This document shows positions 1-8,063 of a stretch of 64,000 nt of DNA, piece by piece; position 1 is the first letter of the stretch; each line of letters starts with the position of its first letter. The translations under genes and the position numbers were made by a program. A model generated the notes under the pieces. That model was not told the origin of the DNA and searched no databases. It saw only the letters and a list, made by a program, of their open reading frames with translations. Origin of the DNA: JANRLJ01 sp033762735 (GTDB lineage Bacteria > Chloroflexota > Anaerolineae > Aggregatilineales > Phototrophicaceae); contig JANRLJ010000237.1 of NCBI GenBank assembly GCA_033762735.1, positions 9,878 through 73,877 of the forward strand, read 5' to 3'.

Positions 1-111
1 TCCCTGACGAACCTGGAACCTTATGATGAGCGCGTTTATGGCAAAACGCTGCTGTGGTTTTTCCAGAAGAAGTTACCGATGAATGAACAGAACGAGACGA
101 CTGATGAGTGA
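1..111 (+). CDS. C-terminal end of an unidentified protein (5' truncated by window edge)
   Basis: Frame 1 is open from the first base to TGA at 109-111 and gives a 36-residue C-terminal fragment with a hydrophobic stretch TLLWFFQKK followed by an acidic, polar end. Nothing in it identifies a family. Its stop overlaps the ATG of the next gene (ATG at 104) by eight bases, so the two are probably translated from one transcript. Short proteins paired with ImmA/IrrE-like partners are often helix-turn-helix regulators, but this fragment is too small to support that here. Confidence 0.55.
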   Translation, partial: SLTNLEPYDERVYGKTLLWFFQKKLPMNEQNETTDE

Positions 112-535
112 ACTGAAACAGCTCGAAGCGATTGCGACCGCGCTGATCAACATGTATGAAATTACCGCCCCTCCTGTCCCCGTAGAAACCATTCTTCAAC
201 AGCCTAAGGACGGCATGTGGGAACAGGTTGACCTGAACCAGATGTCCGGCACGTTCCTGAGCGTGAAAGACCTGTATTCCCCGCGCATGTCCCTGGCAAG
301 GCTGCTGGCGCGGCATGTGAGCAACAGCTATTGGGGAGAGGAACGCGGCCTGCCCGATCTTATTCACAACGATGAACAGAAACTCCGCAGTTTTGCCCGG
401 ATGCTGATTATGCCCGCCGATCTAATCGAAGCACTGAGCACCGCCGCCCGCAACCCCACCGCCATGAGCCTTCAGTTTGAAGTGCCGGAAGAAGACGCCA
501 AACTGCGCCTGAGCGAATTTGCCAGCGGGAATTAA
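104..535 (+). CDS. ImmA/IrrE-like protein without the zinc-peptidase motif
   Basis: 143 residues from ATG 104; an upstream ATG at 83 is in frame but would overlap the previous gene further. The N-terminal pattern (helix ending in MYEI, then PPVPVETIL, then MSGTFLS) resembles the ImmA/IrrE (DUF955) fold, where a gene regulator is cleaved by a metallopeptidase. The place where family members carry a RFTLAHELGH-type HExxH motif reads RMSLARLLARHVS, so the zinc ligands and catalytic Glu are missing. It is therefore probably non-catalytic, perhaps a binding partner of the upstream gene product. The family assignment rests on this pattern only and is tentative. Confidence 0.6.
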   Translation: MSELKQLEAIATALINMYEITAPPVPVETILQQPKDGMWEQVDLNQMSGTFLSVKDLYSPRMSLARLLARHVSNSYWGEERGLPDLIHNDEQKLRSFARMLIMPADLIEALSTAARNPTAMSLQFEVPEEDAKLRLSEFASGN

Positions 536-544
536 CGCCGGCCT

Positions 545-2077
545 CTATGACTGGACATTGTGCTGCTTCAGGTAGGTTCGCGCTGCTTCTAATGCCGCTT
601 CGACCGTTGTAATTTCACCTGCTGCCTGCCCTTCACGAATCAGCGTGAGCAGTTCACCGACGACCGGTCCCGGCTTGAGCGCCAGCGCTTGCATCAGCCC
701 ATTGCCCTCCAACAGCGGCGGCGGCGCGACAAGACGCTCATAGTCCAGATAGTAGGCATCGAGCAAACGCCGCACCTGCTGTACCAGCGTTAGCCACGCA
801 TCCTGATCAAGCTGATACCCAACACCGCCCAGATAATCCGCCAGTACCAGCAGGCAGACGTCCACACCAGCTTGCCCCAGCGCCCACCAGTAGCGATGGA
901 TTGCCAGGTCGGTCAGCGGCTCCCAGAAGATGCGGTGCATGTGCTGGTCGATGACGGTGTAGAGGCGCTGCTTTTCGTCACTGCTCAGCCGCAGCGCAGC
1001 CGCCCGCTCTGCCGCAAGCTGCGCCCCCCGGCGGGCATGATCGGGGAAATGCCACCTGCCCTGCTCATCCTGCGCGGCGGTCACGGCCTTGCCCGCATCG
1101 TGCAGCAGGGCCGCCAGAATCAGCAGGGCTTCATGCGAGCGTTCGTTCGGCCACAGGCCAGCAAGATGCGCTTGCAGCGCTTCACGGTGGTGAACCAGCA
1201 ACATCACGGCCACGCCCAAATCAAAGACAGCGGCAGTTTCATTGCTGTGCTTGGGGTTAATTACATTCAACAACGACCGCAGCCGCTCCACCACACCCAT
1301 TGTATGCGTCCAGGCATCGTAGCTGTGTGGTGGGCTTTGCATCATGCCGTGCAGCGCCGTCACCTCCGGCAGGATGTGTTGCAGTAAGCCCAGGCTGTCC
1401 GCCACGCGCACCCCTGCGATGGGCCTCATGAGGGACAACATCTTCATGAACTCATCGCGCACCCGCTCCGGCGAGGTTTCGTTAACACGCGCAGCGGCAG
1501 CGCGAATATCTTTCAGTGTCTCTGGTTCGATGCGGGCGCTCAACTGCGCACTCTGGCGAACCGCACGCAAAGCACGAATAGGATCATGAAGAATCGATTG
1601 CGGCGAACAGCGGCGAATAACCTTCTCGATCAAGTCCTGCTCACCGTTCAGCGGATCAATGATCTGGTTGAGATCGTTGCCCGTAAAATCGACCGCGATG
1701 GCGTTGAGCGTAAAGTCCCGTTCAGTCAGGTCAGCCAGCAGATCATCCGCCCGGAAGCGCGCGAAATCCAGCGCAAGTTTGCCTTGCTGCGTTTCCACAA
1801 ACACCCGCGCCACACCCCGTTCGGCATCCATCACGTAAACATCGCCGTTGAAGTAATTGGCAACGCGCCTCGCAGCGGCAATCGCATCGCCAGGGGTGGC
1901 GAAATCGAGGTCTTTGACCGGGCGGCTCTGGTAGGCATCCCGTACTGCCCCGCCGACGATGTAAAGCGGTTCCCGCCATGTCCCCAGAAAAGCGTCGTGC
2001 AGGTCGAGGACAGCATCCGGCCAGACGAGCGGGCGGCGCGGCGGTCGCGGTGTAAGTGCACTCAGGGGTGTGCTCAC
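545..2077 (-). CDS. cca: CCA tRNA nucleotidyltransferase / poly(A) polymerase family protein with HD domain
   Basis: 510 residues. The N-terminal class II nucleotidyltransferase head shows GGAVRD (about residue 42) and the metal-binding DLDFATP (about residue 57), then the RNA-binding neck with HDPIRALRAVR. Around residue 320 an HD phosphohydrolase-like domain follows with LLHDAGK. The role is template-independent addition of CCA to tRNA 3' ends in the cytoplasm; a poly(A) polymerase activity cannot be excluded from sequence. The start is GTG at 2077, whose GTGA overlaps the hpt stop codon by four bases, implying translational coupling with hpt. Confidence 0.9.
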   Translation of the reverse strand: MSTPLSALTPRPPRRPLVWPDAVLDLHDAFLGTWREPLYIVGGAVRDAYQSRPVKDLDFATPGDAIAAARRVANYFNGDVYVMDAERGVARVFVETQQGKLALDFARFRADDLLADLTERDFTLNAIAVDFTGNDLNQIIDPLNGEQDLIEKVIRRCSPQSILHDPIRALRAVRQSAQLSARIEPETLKDIRAAAARVNETSPERVRDEFMKMLSLMRPIAGVRVADSLGLLQHILPEVTALHGMMQSPPHSYDAWTHTMGVVERLRSLLNVINPKHSNETAAVFDLGVAVMLLVHHREALQAHLAGLWPNERSHEALLILAALLHDAGKAVTAAQDEQGRWHFPDHARRGAQLAAERAAALRLSSDEKQRLYTVIDQHMHRIFWEPLTDLAIHRYWWALGQAGVDVCLLVLADYLGGVGYQLDQDAWLTLVQQVRRLLDAYYLDYERLVAPPPLLEGNGLMQALALKPGPVVGELLTLIREGQAAGEITTVEAALEAARTYLKQHNVQS

Positions 2078-2625
2078 AGAGCTTCCTTCCGGACCACACC
2101 GATAAAGGGCAGGTTGCGATATTTCTCGTCCAGGTCAAGCCCATAACCGAACACAAAGCGATCTTCGATCTCAAACCCGACGTAATCGATGTTGATCGAT
2201 ATTTCCCGGCGTGAGGCTTTGTTCAGCAGCGCTACCAGACGCAGGCTGGCGGGCTGCCGGGTCTTGAGCATTTCCATGACGTAATATAAGGTATAGCCGC
2301 TGTCGATGATGTCTTCGACGATCAGCACATGTTTACCATGCAGCGGTGCGGTCAGATCCATGTCGATGCGGATGTTGCGACTGCTTACGCGCACCCCTTT
2401 GCCGTAGCTGGAAACGGCCATAAAGTCGATTTCGTGGGGAACGGTGATATGGCGGGTGAGGTCGGTGAGGAACATGACACCGCCCTTGAGGATACACACC
2501 AGCAGCAGCGAGTCGCAGTCAGCATAATCCTGCGAAATCTGCTCACCCAGCGCCGCCACACGCTGTTGCAGGGTGTCTTCATCAATCAGAACTTCTTGCA
2601 GATATTTCTGGTAAGACTTGGTCAT
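2074..2625 (-). CDS. hpt: Hypoxanthine phosphoribosyltransferase
   Basis: 183 residues, the usual length for bacterial HPRT. The PRPP-binding loop VLIVEDIIDSGYTL (about residues 96-109) and the flexible-loop region SSYGKG are present. It converts hypoxanthine or guanine plus PRPP into IMP or GMP (purine salvage). Two tandem ATGs exist; the one at 2625 lies four bases beyond a GGAGG box (2630-2634), the one at 2628 only one base, so 2625 is chosen. It is followed directly by the CCA-adding enzyme gene and has its own extended -10 promoter at 2654-2662. Confidence 0.95.
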   Translation of the reverse strand: MTKSYQKYLQEVLIDEDTLQQRVAALGEQISQDYADCDSLLLVCILKGGVMFLTDLTRHITVPHEIDFMAVSSYGKGVRVSSRNIRIDMDLTAPLHGKHVLIVEDIIDSGYTLYYVMEMLKTRQPASLRLVALLNKASRREISINIDYVGFEIEDRFVFGYGLDLDEKYRNLPFIGVVRKEAL

Positions 2626-2653
2626 CATGCCTCCGTGTGGCGAAACAGGCGGC

Positions 2654-2662
2654 ATTATAGCA
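2654..2662 (-). promoter_or_regulatory. Extended -10 promoter of hpt
   Basis: On the minus strand the sequence reads TGCTATAAT, a perfect -10 preceded by the TGn extension. No convincing -35 hexamer is seen 16-18 bp upstream. It lies about 29 bases upstream of the hpt start. Confidence 0.6.
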
Positions 2663-2716
2663 ATCCTGCTAAGCGCGGTCGACTCTGTCTCCTGGCAGCC
2701 GAGCACCAAAGGGCAT

Positions 2717-3187
2717 TCAGTTACGGAACAAGACCTGAATCGCCAGCCGCCCCAGCAGTAGTTCATCGCCCTTGCGAAGCTGGGTGGGTTCTTCGGGTGC
2801 AAGGCGCTTGCCCGCCAAAAAGGTGCCGTTCGTGCTGCCCAGGTCGGTGACATAGAGCTTGTCATCTTCCATATGCAGCCGGGCATGCCCTCTGGATACA
2901 CCGCGATCCAGCGCACCGTAGGGGGTTAAATCAACATCAGGGTGAAAACGCGCGTTTAAGTCAGTACGTCCCAGGACAATGGACGTATCCCTGGGGAGCA
3001 GCACCCGCTCAACCATACCGCGAATGACCAGAATGAGTTCTCTTTGTTCGCCCAAAGTTACCGTATCCGGAGAGACTTTATGATGCAGGAAGCGACGCTT
3101 GTTGCTGGGCAAAATTGCTGTATCGGGTTTATCGTTCCATAACCTGCCACGCTGGGTCGTTTGCTTATCATCTTGATCGTTGTTCAT
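2717..3187 (-). CDS. FHA-domain protein
   Basis: 156 residues. The C-terminal two thirds is a forkhead-associated domain, which binds phosphothreonine peptides: VLGR at about residue 88, then RGVSRGHARLH and the diagnostic DLGSTNGTFLAGKRL. The N-terminal 60 residues are polar and probably disordered. There is no membrane segment or second domain, so it likely acts as an adaptor in Ser/Thr kinase signalling; a kinase of the right class is encoded at 61-64 kb. A TGCTATACT extended -10 lies upstream at 3225-3233. Confidence 0.88.
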   Translation of the reverse strand: MNNDQDDKQTTQRGRLWNDKPDTAILPSNKRRFLHHKVSPDTVTLGEQRELILVIRGMVERVLLPRDTSIVLGRTDLNARFHPDVDLTPYGALDRGVSRGHARLHMEDDKLYVTDLGSTNGTFLAGKRLAPEEPTQLRKGDELLLGRLAIQVLFRN

Positions 3188-3224
3188 CGTATATTCTACT
3201 ATTTACGACCAGTGGTATGAAAAA

Positions 3225-3233
3225 AGTATAGCA
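3225..3233 (-). promoter_or_regulatory. Extended -10 promoter of the FHA gene
   Basis: Minus-strand TGCTATACT, 5 of 6 matches to TATAAT plus the TGn extension, about 38 bases upstream of the ATG at 3187. The -35 region is not recognisable. Confidence 0.45.
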
Positions 3234-3293
3234 TAAGTTCCGTCCTGCAACATCACGGCTTCGGTCGTCTCGCAGATAAAGGATTTATCCCTT

Positions 3294-5075
3294 ATGGCGC
3301 CTAACATGGCTTCAAATGCAATTCGCCGCGCACAACCGCGTGAGACGGTGCGCGTTACAATCAATAAAACGCTGATTCTGGAAGGCCCGCTCGGCACGAC
3401 CATCGGCGCATTTTTTGCGGAAGCCGCGCGAGAGCTTTCCAGCGATGTCCCGATTATCGCCGCAATCTGTGATGGACAACTGCGCGAACTCAGCTACCCG
3501 CTGAACCGCGATTCCGCCCTCGAACCCGTGCTGCTGTCGCAGGGGGACGGCGGGCGCATCTACCGCCGCTCGCTGGTCATGCTTCTCACAACCGCCGCCG
3601 ATGAACTGTGGCCGGGCTGCCAGGTCAGCGTGCGCTATTCCGTACCCGATGGCGGCTTTTACTGCACCCGGTTGGATAACAAGCCATTCACGCCGCAGGA
3701 ACTCGAACAGCTTGAAACACGAATGCGCGAGATAGTGGCTGCTGACGCGCCGATTACCAAGCGCCTCGTGTCGCTGGATGAAGCCGCTGCCCTGTTTGCC
3801 TCTCGCGGAGAAGACGATAAGGTGCGCCTGCTGGAACAGCGCATCCGCCCCAACCTGACTCTGTATACCCTGCGCAATCGCAGCGACTACTATTATGGCT
3901 ACATGGTGCCATCAACCGGGCTGCTGCGCTACTTCCGCCTGATCTGGGTGCGCGATGGCTTCATCCTGCAATATCCAGTGGCGGAAAGCCCGACGTATCT
4001 CCGTCCGCTCCGTGCCTACGATAAGCTGAGCAAGGTCTTCCGGCAGGCCGACAACTGGCTGCAGCGGTTGGAGATCGAGGACGTGGGGCGCATGAACCGC
4101 ATTATGCAGGATGCGAACCGGACGCATGAGTTGATCCTCGTCACCGAAGCGCTGCATGAGCAGAACATCGCCCACATCGCGCACCAGATCAGTGAACAGC
4201 ATCGCCAGCAGAATACGCGGCTCGTCCTGATCGCCGGGCCGTCCTCATCGGGTAAGACCACCTTCGCCAAACGGCTGGCAATTCAACTGCTGGCGCATGG
4301 CATTCGCCCGGTGATGCTGGAACTGGACAATTACTTTGTGGATCGTGATCTCACCCCGCGTGATGAACATGGTGAGTATGACTTCGAGGCTCTTGGCGCG
4401 GTCAATCTGCCGCTGTTCAATCAACATCTGCTGCAATTGTCGCAAGGGGAAACGGTGCAGATTCCGCGCTTTGACTTCCATACAGGCAAAAGCCGCCCTG
4501 ACCGCTTCCTCAAACTCAAACAAAATCAGATCGTGATCGTGGAAGGGATTCACGGACTGAACCCGAAGCTCGTGCCGGAGGTGCCGCCGCACCTGATTTA
4601 CCGGGTATATGTCTCCGCACTGACTCAGTTGAACATCGACGCACACAACCGTATTGCGACGACCGATGTGCGTCTGCTGCGGCGCATCGTGCGGGATGCG
4701 CGGCATCGTGGCTACAGCGCGACCGATACGCTCAATCGCTGGGGCAGCGTCCGCCGGGGTGAAAAGCTGAACATTTTCCCGTATCAGGAAAATGCCAACA
4801 TCATGTTCAATTCCGCGCTGGCCTATGAACTGGCGGCGCTGCGTCCGCTGGCCGAGCCGCTGCTGCTCCAGGTGGAGCCGGGCACGCCGCCGCATATCGA
4901 AGCCAAGCGCCTGCTGTCTTTCCTGGGGTGGGTGCGCCCTATGATGCCCGATCAGATGCGCATTATCCCGCCCACCTCGCTGCTGCGCGAGTTTATCGGC
5001 GACTCCAGCCTGCACGAATATCACCCGGAACGGCTGGAGCAGGAGACGGAAAACGTCGTTACGCCCACAACCTGA
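3294..5075 (+). CDS. Uridine kinase-like nucleoside kinase with N-terminal TGS / ThrRS-type domains
   Basis: 593 residues. The N-terminal part (about 15-80) looks like a TGS domain and residues 90-180 resemble the second additional domain of threonyl-tRNA synthetase (YSVPDGGFYC). The C-terminal half is a P-loop kinase of the phosphoribulokinase/uridine kinase family: AGPSSSGKTTFAKRL at about 312, LDNYFVDRDLTPRDEHGEYDFE, and IVIVEGIHGLNP. This fusion is known in other bacteria as a putative uridine or nucleoside kinase. No tRNA synthetase catalytic core is present. The exact substrate cannot be read from sequence. Start ATG 3294 has a weak AAAGGA upstream; ATG 3306 is an alternative. Confidence 0.85.
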   Translation: MAPNMASNAIRRAQPRETVRVTINKTLILEGPLGTTIGAFFAEAARELSSDVPIIAAICDGQLRELSYPLNRDSALEPVLLSQGDGGRIYRRSLVMLLTTAADELWPGCQVSVRYSVPDGGFYCTRLDNKPFTPQELEQLETRMREIVAADAPITKRLVSLDEAAALFASRGEDDKVRLLEQRIRPNLTLYTLRNRSDYYYGYMVPSTGLLRYFRLIWVRDGFILQYPVAESPTYLRPLRAYDKLSKVFRQADNWLQRLEIEDVGRMNRIMQDANRTHELILVTEALHEQNIAHIAHQISEQHRQQNTRLVLIAGPSSSGKTTFAKRLAIQLLAHGIRPVMLELDNYFVDRDLTPRDEHGEYDFEALGAVNLPLFNQHLLQLSQGETVQIPRFDFHTGKSRPDRFLKLKQNQIVIVEGIHGLNPKLVPEVPPHLIYRVYVSALTQLNIDAHNRIATTDVRLLRRIVRDARHRGYSATDTLNRWGSVRRGEKLNIFPYQENANIMFNSALAYELAALRPLAEPLLLQVEPGTPPHIEAKRLLSFLGWVRPMMPDQMRIIPPTSLLREFIGDSSLHEYHPERLEQETENVVTPTT

Positions 5076-5105
5076 TGCAAAGCCGCGAATAATTAAGACA
5101 ATTTG

Positions 5106-5135
5106 TTGGCTAAACCGCGAATCGTCCCCTACAAT
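5106..5135 (+). promoter_or_regulatory. Candidate promoter of the Hsp70-like gene
   Basis: TTGGCT (5106-5111), 18 bp spacer and TACAAT (5130-5135), about 40 bases upstream of the start at 5177. No heat-shock (CIRCE-like) inverted repeat is visible. Confidence 0.45.
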
Positions 5136-5176
5136 GGGAGATAAGTATGATTCCGGTTTCATCAGGGTTATAATTC

Positions 5177-6778
5177 ATGGGTGAAAAACTCGCCATCGAC
5201 TTTGGCACCACCAACAGCGTCATCGCCCGCTGGAATACTGCACAGGAAGACGCGGAAATCGTCTCGATTCCCGAAGTCAGCCTGCGTGATGGGGAACTTC
5301 CCTCCGTCGTACCCTCGCTCATCTATATTCATGATGCGGCGGCGGGCAGCGTTACCATCGGCCAGCAGGTGCGGAACAAGGGGCTGGATTCCATGCGGGA
5401 CAACCGCCTGTTCCGCAATTTCAAGCGCGGTATCGTCAGCACACCCGCCCCCGAACCTCGTCCGATTGATGGCCTTGCGTGGGGCGACCGCGACGCAGGG
5501 AAAAACTTCGTCAAGCAGATCATCTCATCCCTGCCCTATAAGGACAGCGAAATTGAACAACTGGTGCTGACCGCTCCCGTTGCCTCGTTTGAAGGCTACC
5601 TTGCCTGGCTGAACGAGGTCGTGGATGAGATCGCGCCTGACAAAATCCGCATTGTGGACGAATCGACAGCGGCGGCCCTCGGTTACGCCGTGACCAAACC
5701 CGGCGCGGTCGTACTGGTCTTCGACTTCGGCGGCGGCACCCTCGATCTGTCGCTGGTGCAGCTTCCTGAAAGCCGAGAGAAAACAGGCGGTATCCTCTCC
5801 CGGCTGCGCGGCAGCAGCAAAGCCGGGCAGCATACCGCCCGCGTCATCGCCAAAGCCGGGCGCATCATCGGCGGCAGTGACATCGACCAGTGGCTCGTGA
5901 CCGAAGTGCTTAAACGTGCCGGGCTGACAACCAAAGACCTCAGCACCGATTACGCCGCACTGCTCACGCGCTGCGAACAGGCCAAAATCCAGCTTTCGAC
6001 GGAAACCAGCGCCACCATTGCCTTTGAGGCAGGCGGCAAAGAACACGCCATCACCGTCACCCGCGAGGAACTGGAAGCGCTGCTGGAGGAAAATGGCTTC
6101 TATACCGCCCTGCGCCGCGTGGTGGACAAAGTCATGCACGTCGCCCGTCAGCGCGGTATCTTCAAGGAAGACATTCACTACGTCCTGATGGTGGGCGGCA
6201 CCTCGCTGATGCCCTCGGTGCAGCGCACCCTGGGACAGTATTTTACTGACATGGCCGTCCGCGCCGATAAACCCTTCACGGCAGTCGCCGAGGGTGCGCT
6301 GCAAGTCGCGGCGGGGTATGGGCTGGAAGACTACCTCATCCACAGCTACGGCCTGCGCCATCTGAACCCCGAAACGGGCGAGCACGAATACGACGAAATT
6401 ATCCCGATGGGCAGCCGCTACCCGACCGATCAGCCTGTCGAGGTGCTGCTGGGCGCGGCGCACGACGGTCAGAAGGAAATCGAGTTCGTGATCGGCGAGG
6501 TCGATACCGACTCGGTGGCGATGATCGAAGTCAAGTACGAGGAAGGCCAGGCGGTATTCGTCGCGCAGGCATCCGATACAGGGCAGCAGATTGTCGCGCT
6601 GAACGAAGCGGATGTGCTGAAATCCCTGGCAAAGCTCGATCCGCCTGCAAAGGCTGGCGAGGATCGCATCAAAGCGCAGTTCACGATTGACGACCGCCGC
6701 CAACTGCGCGTGACCGTCGTTGATCTGCTGACCAACAAACCCCTTCTGAAAGACGTTGCTGTCGTAACCCTGCGCTGA
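5177..6778 (+). CDS. Hsp70-like ATPase (short DnaK paralogue)
   Basis: 533 residues, about 80-100 shorter than a canonical DnaK. The actin-like ATPase signatures are intact: LAIDFGTTNSVIARW at the N-terminus, DESTAAALGYA near 160, FDFGGGTLDLSL near 185 and VGGTSLMPSVQRTL near 345. The C-terminal segment (about 395-533) is a beta-rich region that could be a reduced substrate-binding domain; the helical lid is missing. No dnaJ or grpE is adjacent. Instead a HEAT-repeat gene follows 20 bases downstream, which suggests a dedicated partner rather than the housekeeping chaperone system. Confidence 0.88.
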   Translation: MGEKLAIDFGTTNSVIARWNTAQEDAEIVSIPEVSLRDGELPSVVPSLIYIHDAAAGSVTIGQQVRNKGLDSMRDNRLFRNFKRGIVSTPAPEPRPIDGLAWGDRDAGKNFVKQIISSLPYKDSEIEQLVLTAPVASFEGYLAWLNEVVDEIAPDKIRIVDESTAAALGYAVTKPGAVVLVFDFGGGTLDLSLVQLPESREKTGGILSRLRGSSKAGQHTARVIAKAGRIIGGSDIDQWLVTEVLKRAGLTTKDLSTDYAALLTRCEQAKIQLSTETSATIAFEAGGKEHAITVTREELEALLEENGFYTALRRVVDKVMHVARQRGIFKEDIHYVLMVGGTSLMPSVQRTLGQYFTDMAVRADKPFTAVAEGALQVAAGYGLEDYLIHSYGLRHLNPETGEHEYDEIIPMGSRYPTDQPVEVLLGAAHDGQKEIEFVIGEVDTDSVAMIEVKYEEGQAVFVAQASDTGQQIVALNEADVLKSLAKLDPPAKAGEDRIKAQFTIDDRRQLRVTVVDLLTNKPLLKDVAVVTLR

Positions 6779-6798
6779 GTAGAGAGGCTTTCCCTGGA

Positions 6799-7953
6799 AT
6801 GACGACGACACCTACCAAAATCACCGGACGCGAACCCCGCCTTTCTGTCGGTTACAGCAAAAAGGGTGAACATCGCCTGTCGCTGCGGCGCTTCGCCACC
6901 ATGCTCAATATGCTGCCCCCGGAAGCGGTTTCGCTGGATGCGCTGGCAGCTGCGGTGCTCAACGAAGAATTTTTCGTACGCTTCAACGCGGCCAAAATGC
7001 TCGCTCGGCGGGGCGACCGTGATGCCCGCCTGATTATTCAGGAGACACTGACCAAAGGCGATGTCCCATCCCGCGCCAGCGTCGCCCGTCATCTGTACGG
7101 CTTCTCCTGGTTCGCCGCCGAACCCCTCATCAAGCAGGCACTCAAGGACAGCGATTACCGGGTGCGCGAGGCGGCGATCTATGCCCTGTGCGACCTGCGC
7201 GAACTGAACGCTTACAAGCTGATGCAGGACGTGCTGGAAAACGAGGATGACAATGTGCGGGAGGCGGCGGCATGGGGCTTGCGCGAATCGCAGGATTCCG
7301 CTGCTGTCCCTGTACTGGAAGTGGTGCTCAAGGCCAAAGACCCCGACGTGCGCGTGAAGGCACTGGAAGCGCTGGGCCAGAACGACACACCGGAAGCCAT
7401 GCCCGTCGTCCGTAACGCGATGAACGACCCCGAACCGGATGTCAAATATGCCGCGACGCTGAGCCTGCTGGAACTGGCGGGCGAAAACTGGCTGAGCGAA
7501 CTTTCCGGCATTATCGGGCGCACCAGCGGCATCACCCGCCAGCAGGTCTTACGCGGCTTCTTCCACGCGACCAACTATCTCAAGATCGATGTCGCCAGCA
7601 GCAAGGCGGCTGACCTCATGATCGACGCGCTGGAAACGGCGCTGCTGGATGATCTGGCGGAAGTGCGCCAGGCCGTAATCTGGCCGCTGTCCTGGATGCG
7701 CCACCCACGCACCCCTGGCATCCTGCGCCGCACCTATAACCTGGAACAGGACAGCGCGGTGAAGGCCGAGATCGTGCGCATTGCCACCAGCCTGATGTCG
7801 GATATCGCTGGGGCGAATGCAGAAAGCCGCGCCGTCGCCGACTACATCCTGGAGGATGCGCTCAAGAGCAGCGACGCCAAAGTCAAAGCTGCGGCGGAAG
7901 AAGTGGTCAGGAGTCGGGAACAGTTGCAGACGACGGCTGCCGCCGGACGTTAA
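6799..7953 (+). CDS. HEAT-repeat (PBS-lyase-like) scaffold protein
   Basis: 384 residues made largely of helical repeats of roughly 31 residues: for example DSDYRVREAAIYALCDL, NEDDNVREAAAWGLRES, AKDPDVRVKALEALGQ and DPEPDVKYAATLSLLEL. Such D-x-x-VR-x-AA-x-AL units form alpha-solenoids that bind other proteins. No catalytic motif is visible. It lies 20 bases after the Hsp70-like gene and is followed by a clear terminator at 8006-8037, so the two form a bicistron; its partner is probably the Hsp70-like protein. Confidence 0.85.
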   Translation: MTTTPTKITGREPRLSVGYSKKGEHRLSLRRFATMLNMLPPEAVSLDALAAAVLNEEFFVRFNAAKMLARRGDRDARLIIQETLTKGDVPSRASVARHLYGFSWFAAEPLIKQALKDSDYRVREAAIYALCDLRELNAYKLMQDVLENEDDNVREAAAWGLRESQDSAAVPVLEVVLKAKDPDVRVKALEALGQNDTPEAMPVVRNAMNDPEPDVKYAATLSLLELAGENWLSELSGIIGRTSGITRQQVLRGFFHATNYLKIDVASSKAADLMIDALETALLDDLAEVRQAVIWPLSWMRHPRTPGILRRTYNLEQDSAVKAEIVRIATSLMSDIAGANAESRAVADYILEDALKSSDAKVKAAAEEVVRSREQLQTTAAAGR

Positions 7954-8005
7954 GGACTCTGTAAGCAAAATTCAAGATTTGGCCGCCTGTCCTATGGCAT
8001 AATGA

Positions 8006-8037
8006 CGAGTGGATGCAATCGCGTCCACTCGTTTTTA
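8006..8037 (+). terminator. Rho-independent terminator after the HEAT gene
   Basis: CGAGTGGA (8006-8013) pairs perfectly with TCCACTCG (8024-8031), followed by TTTTTATT. It ends the Hsp70-HEAT transcript. An in-frame ATG at 8013 for the next gene lies inside this hairpin and is therefore an unlikely start. Confidence 0.85.
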
Positions 8038-8063
8038 TTCTCATGAACCCCGGTGCAAAGCGC

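Noticed and set aside
3294..3900. Threonyl-tRNA synthetase
   Set aside because: Only TGS and the second additional domain are seen; the C-terminal part is a P-loop uridine kinase.
8013..8063. Earlier ATG for the secreted propeller
   Set aside because: The ATG lies within a perfect terminator hairpin and would put extra residues before the signal peptide.
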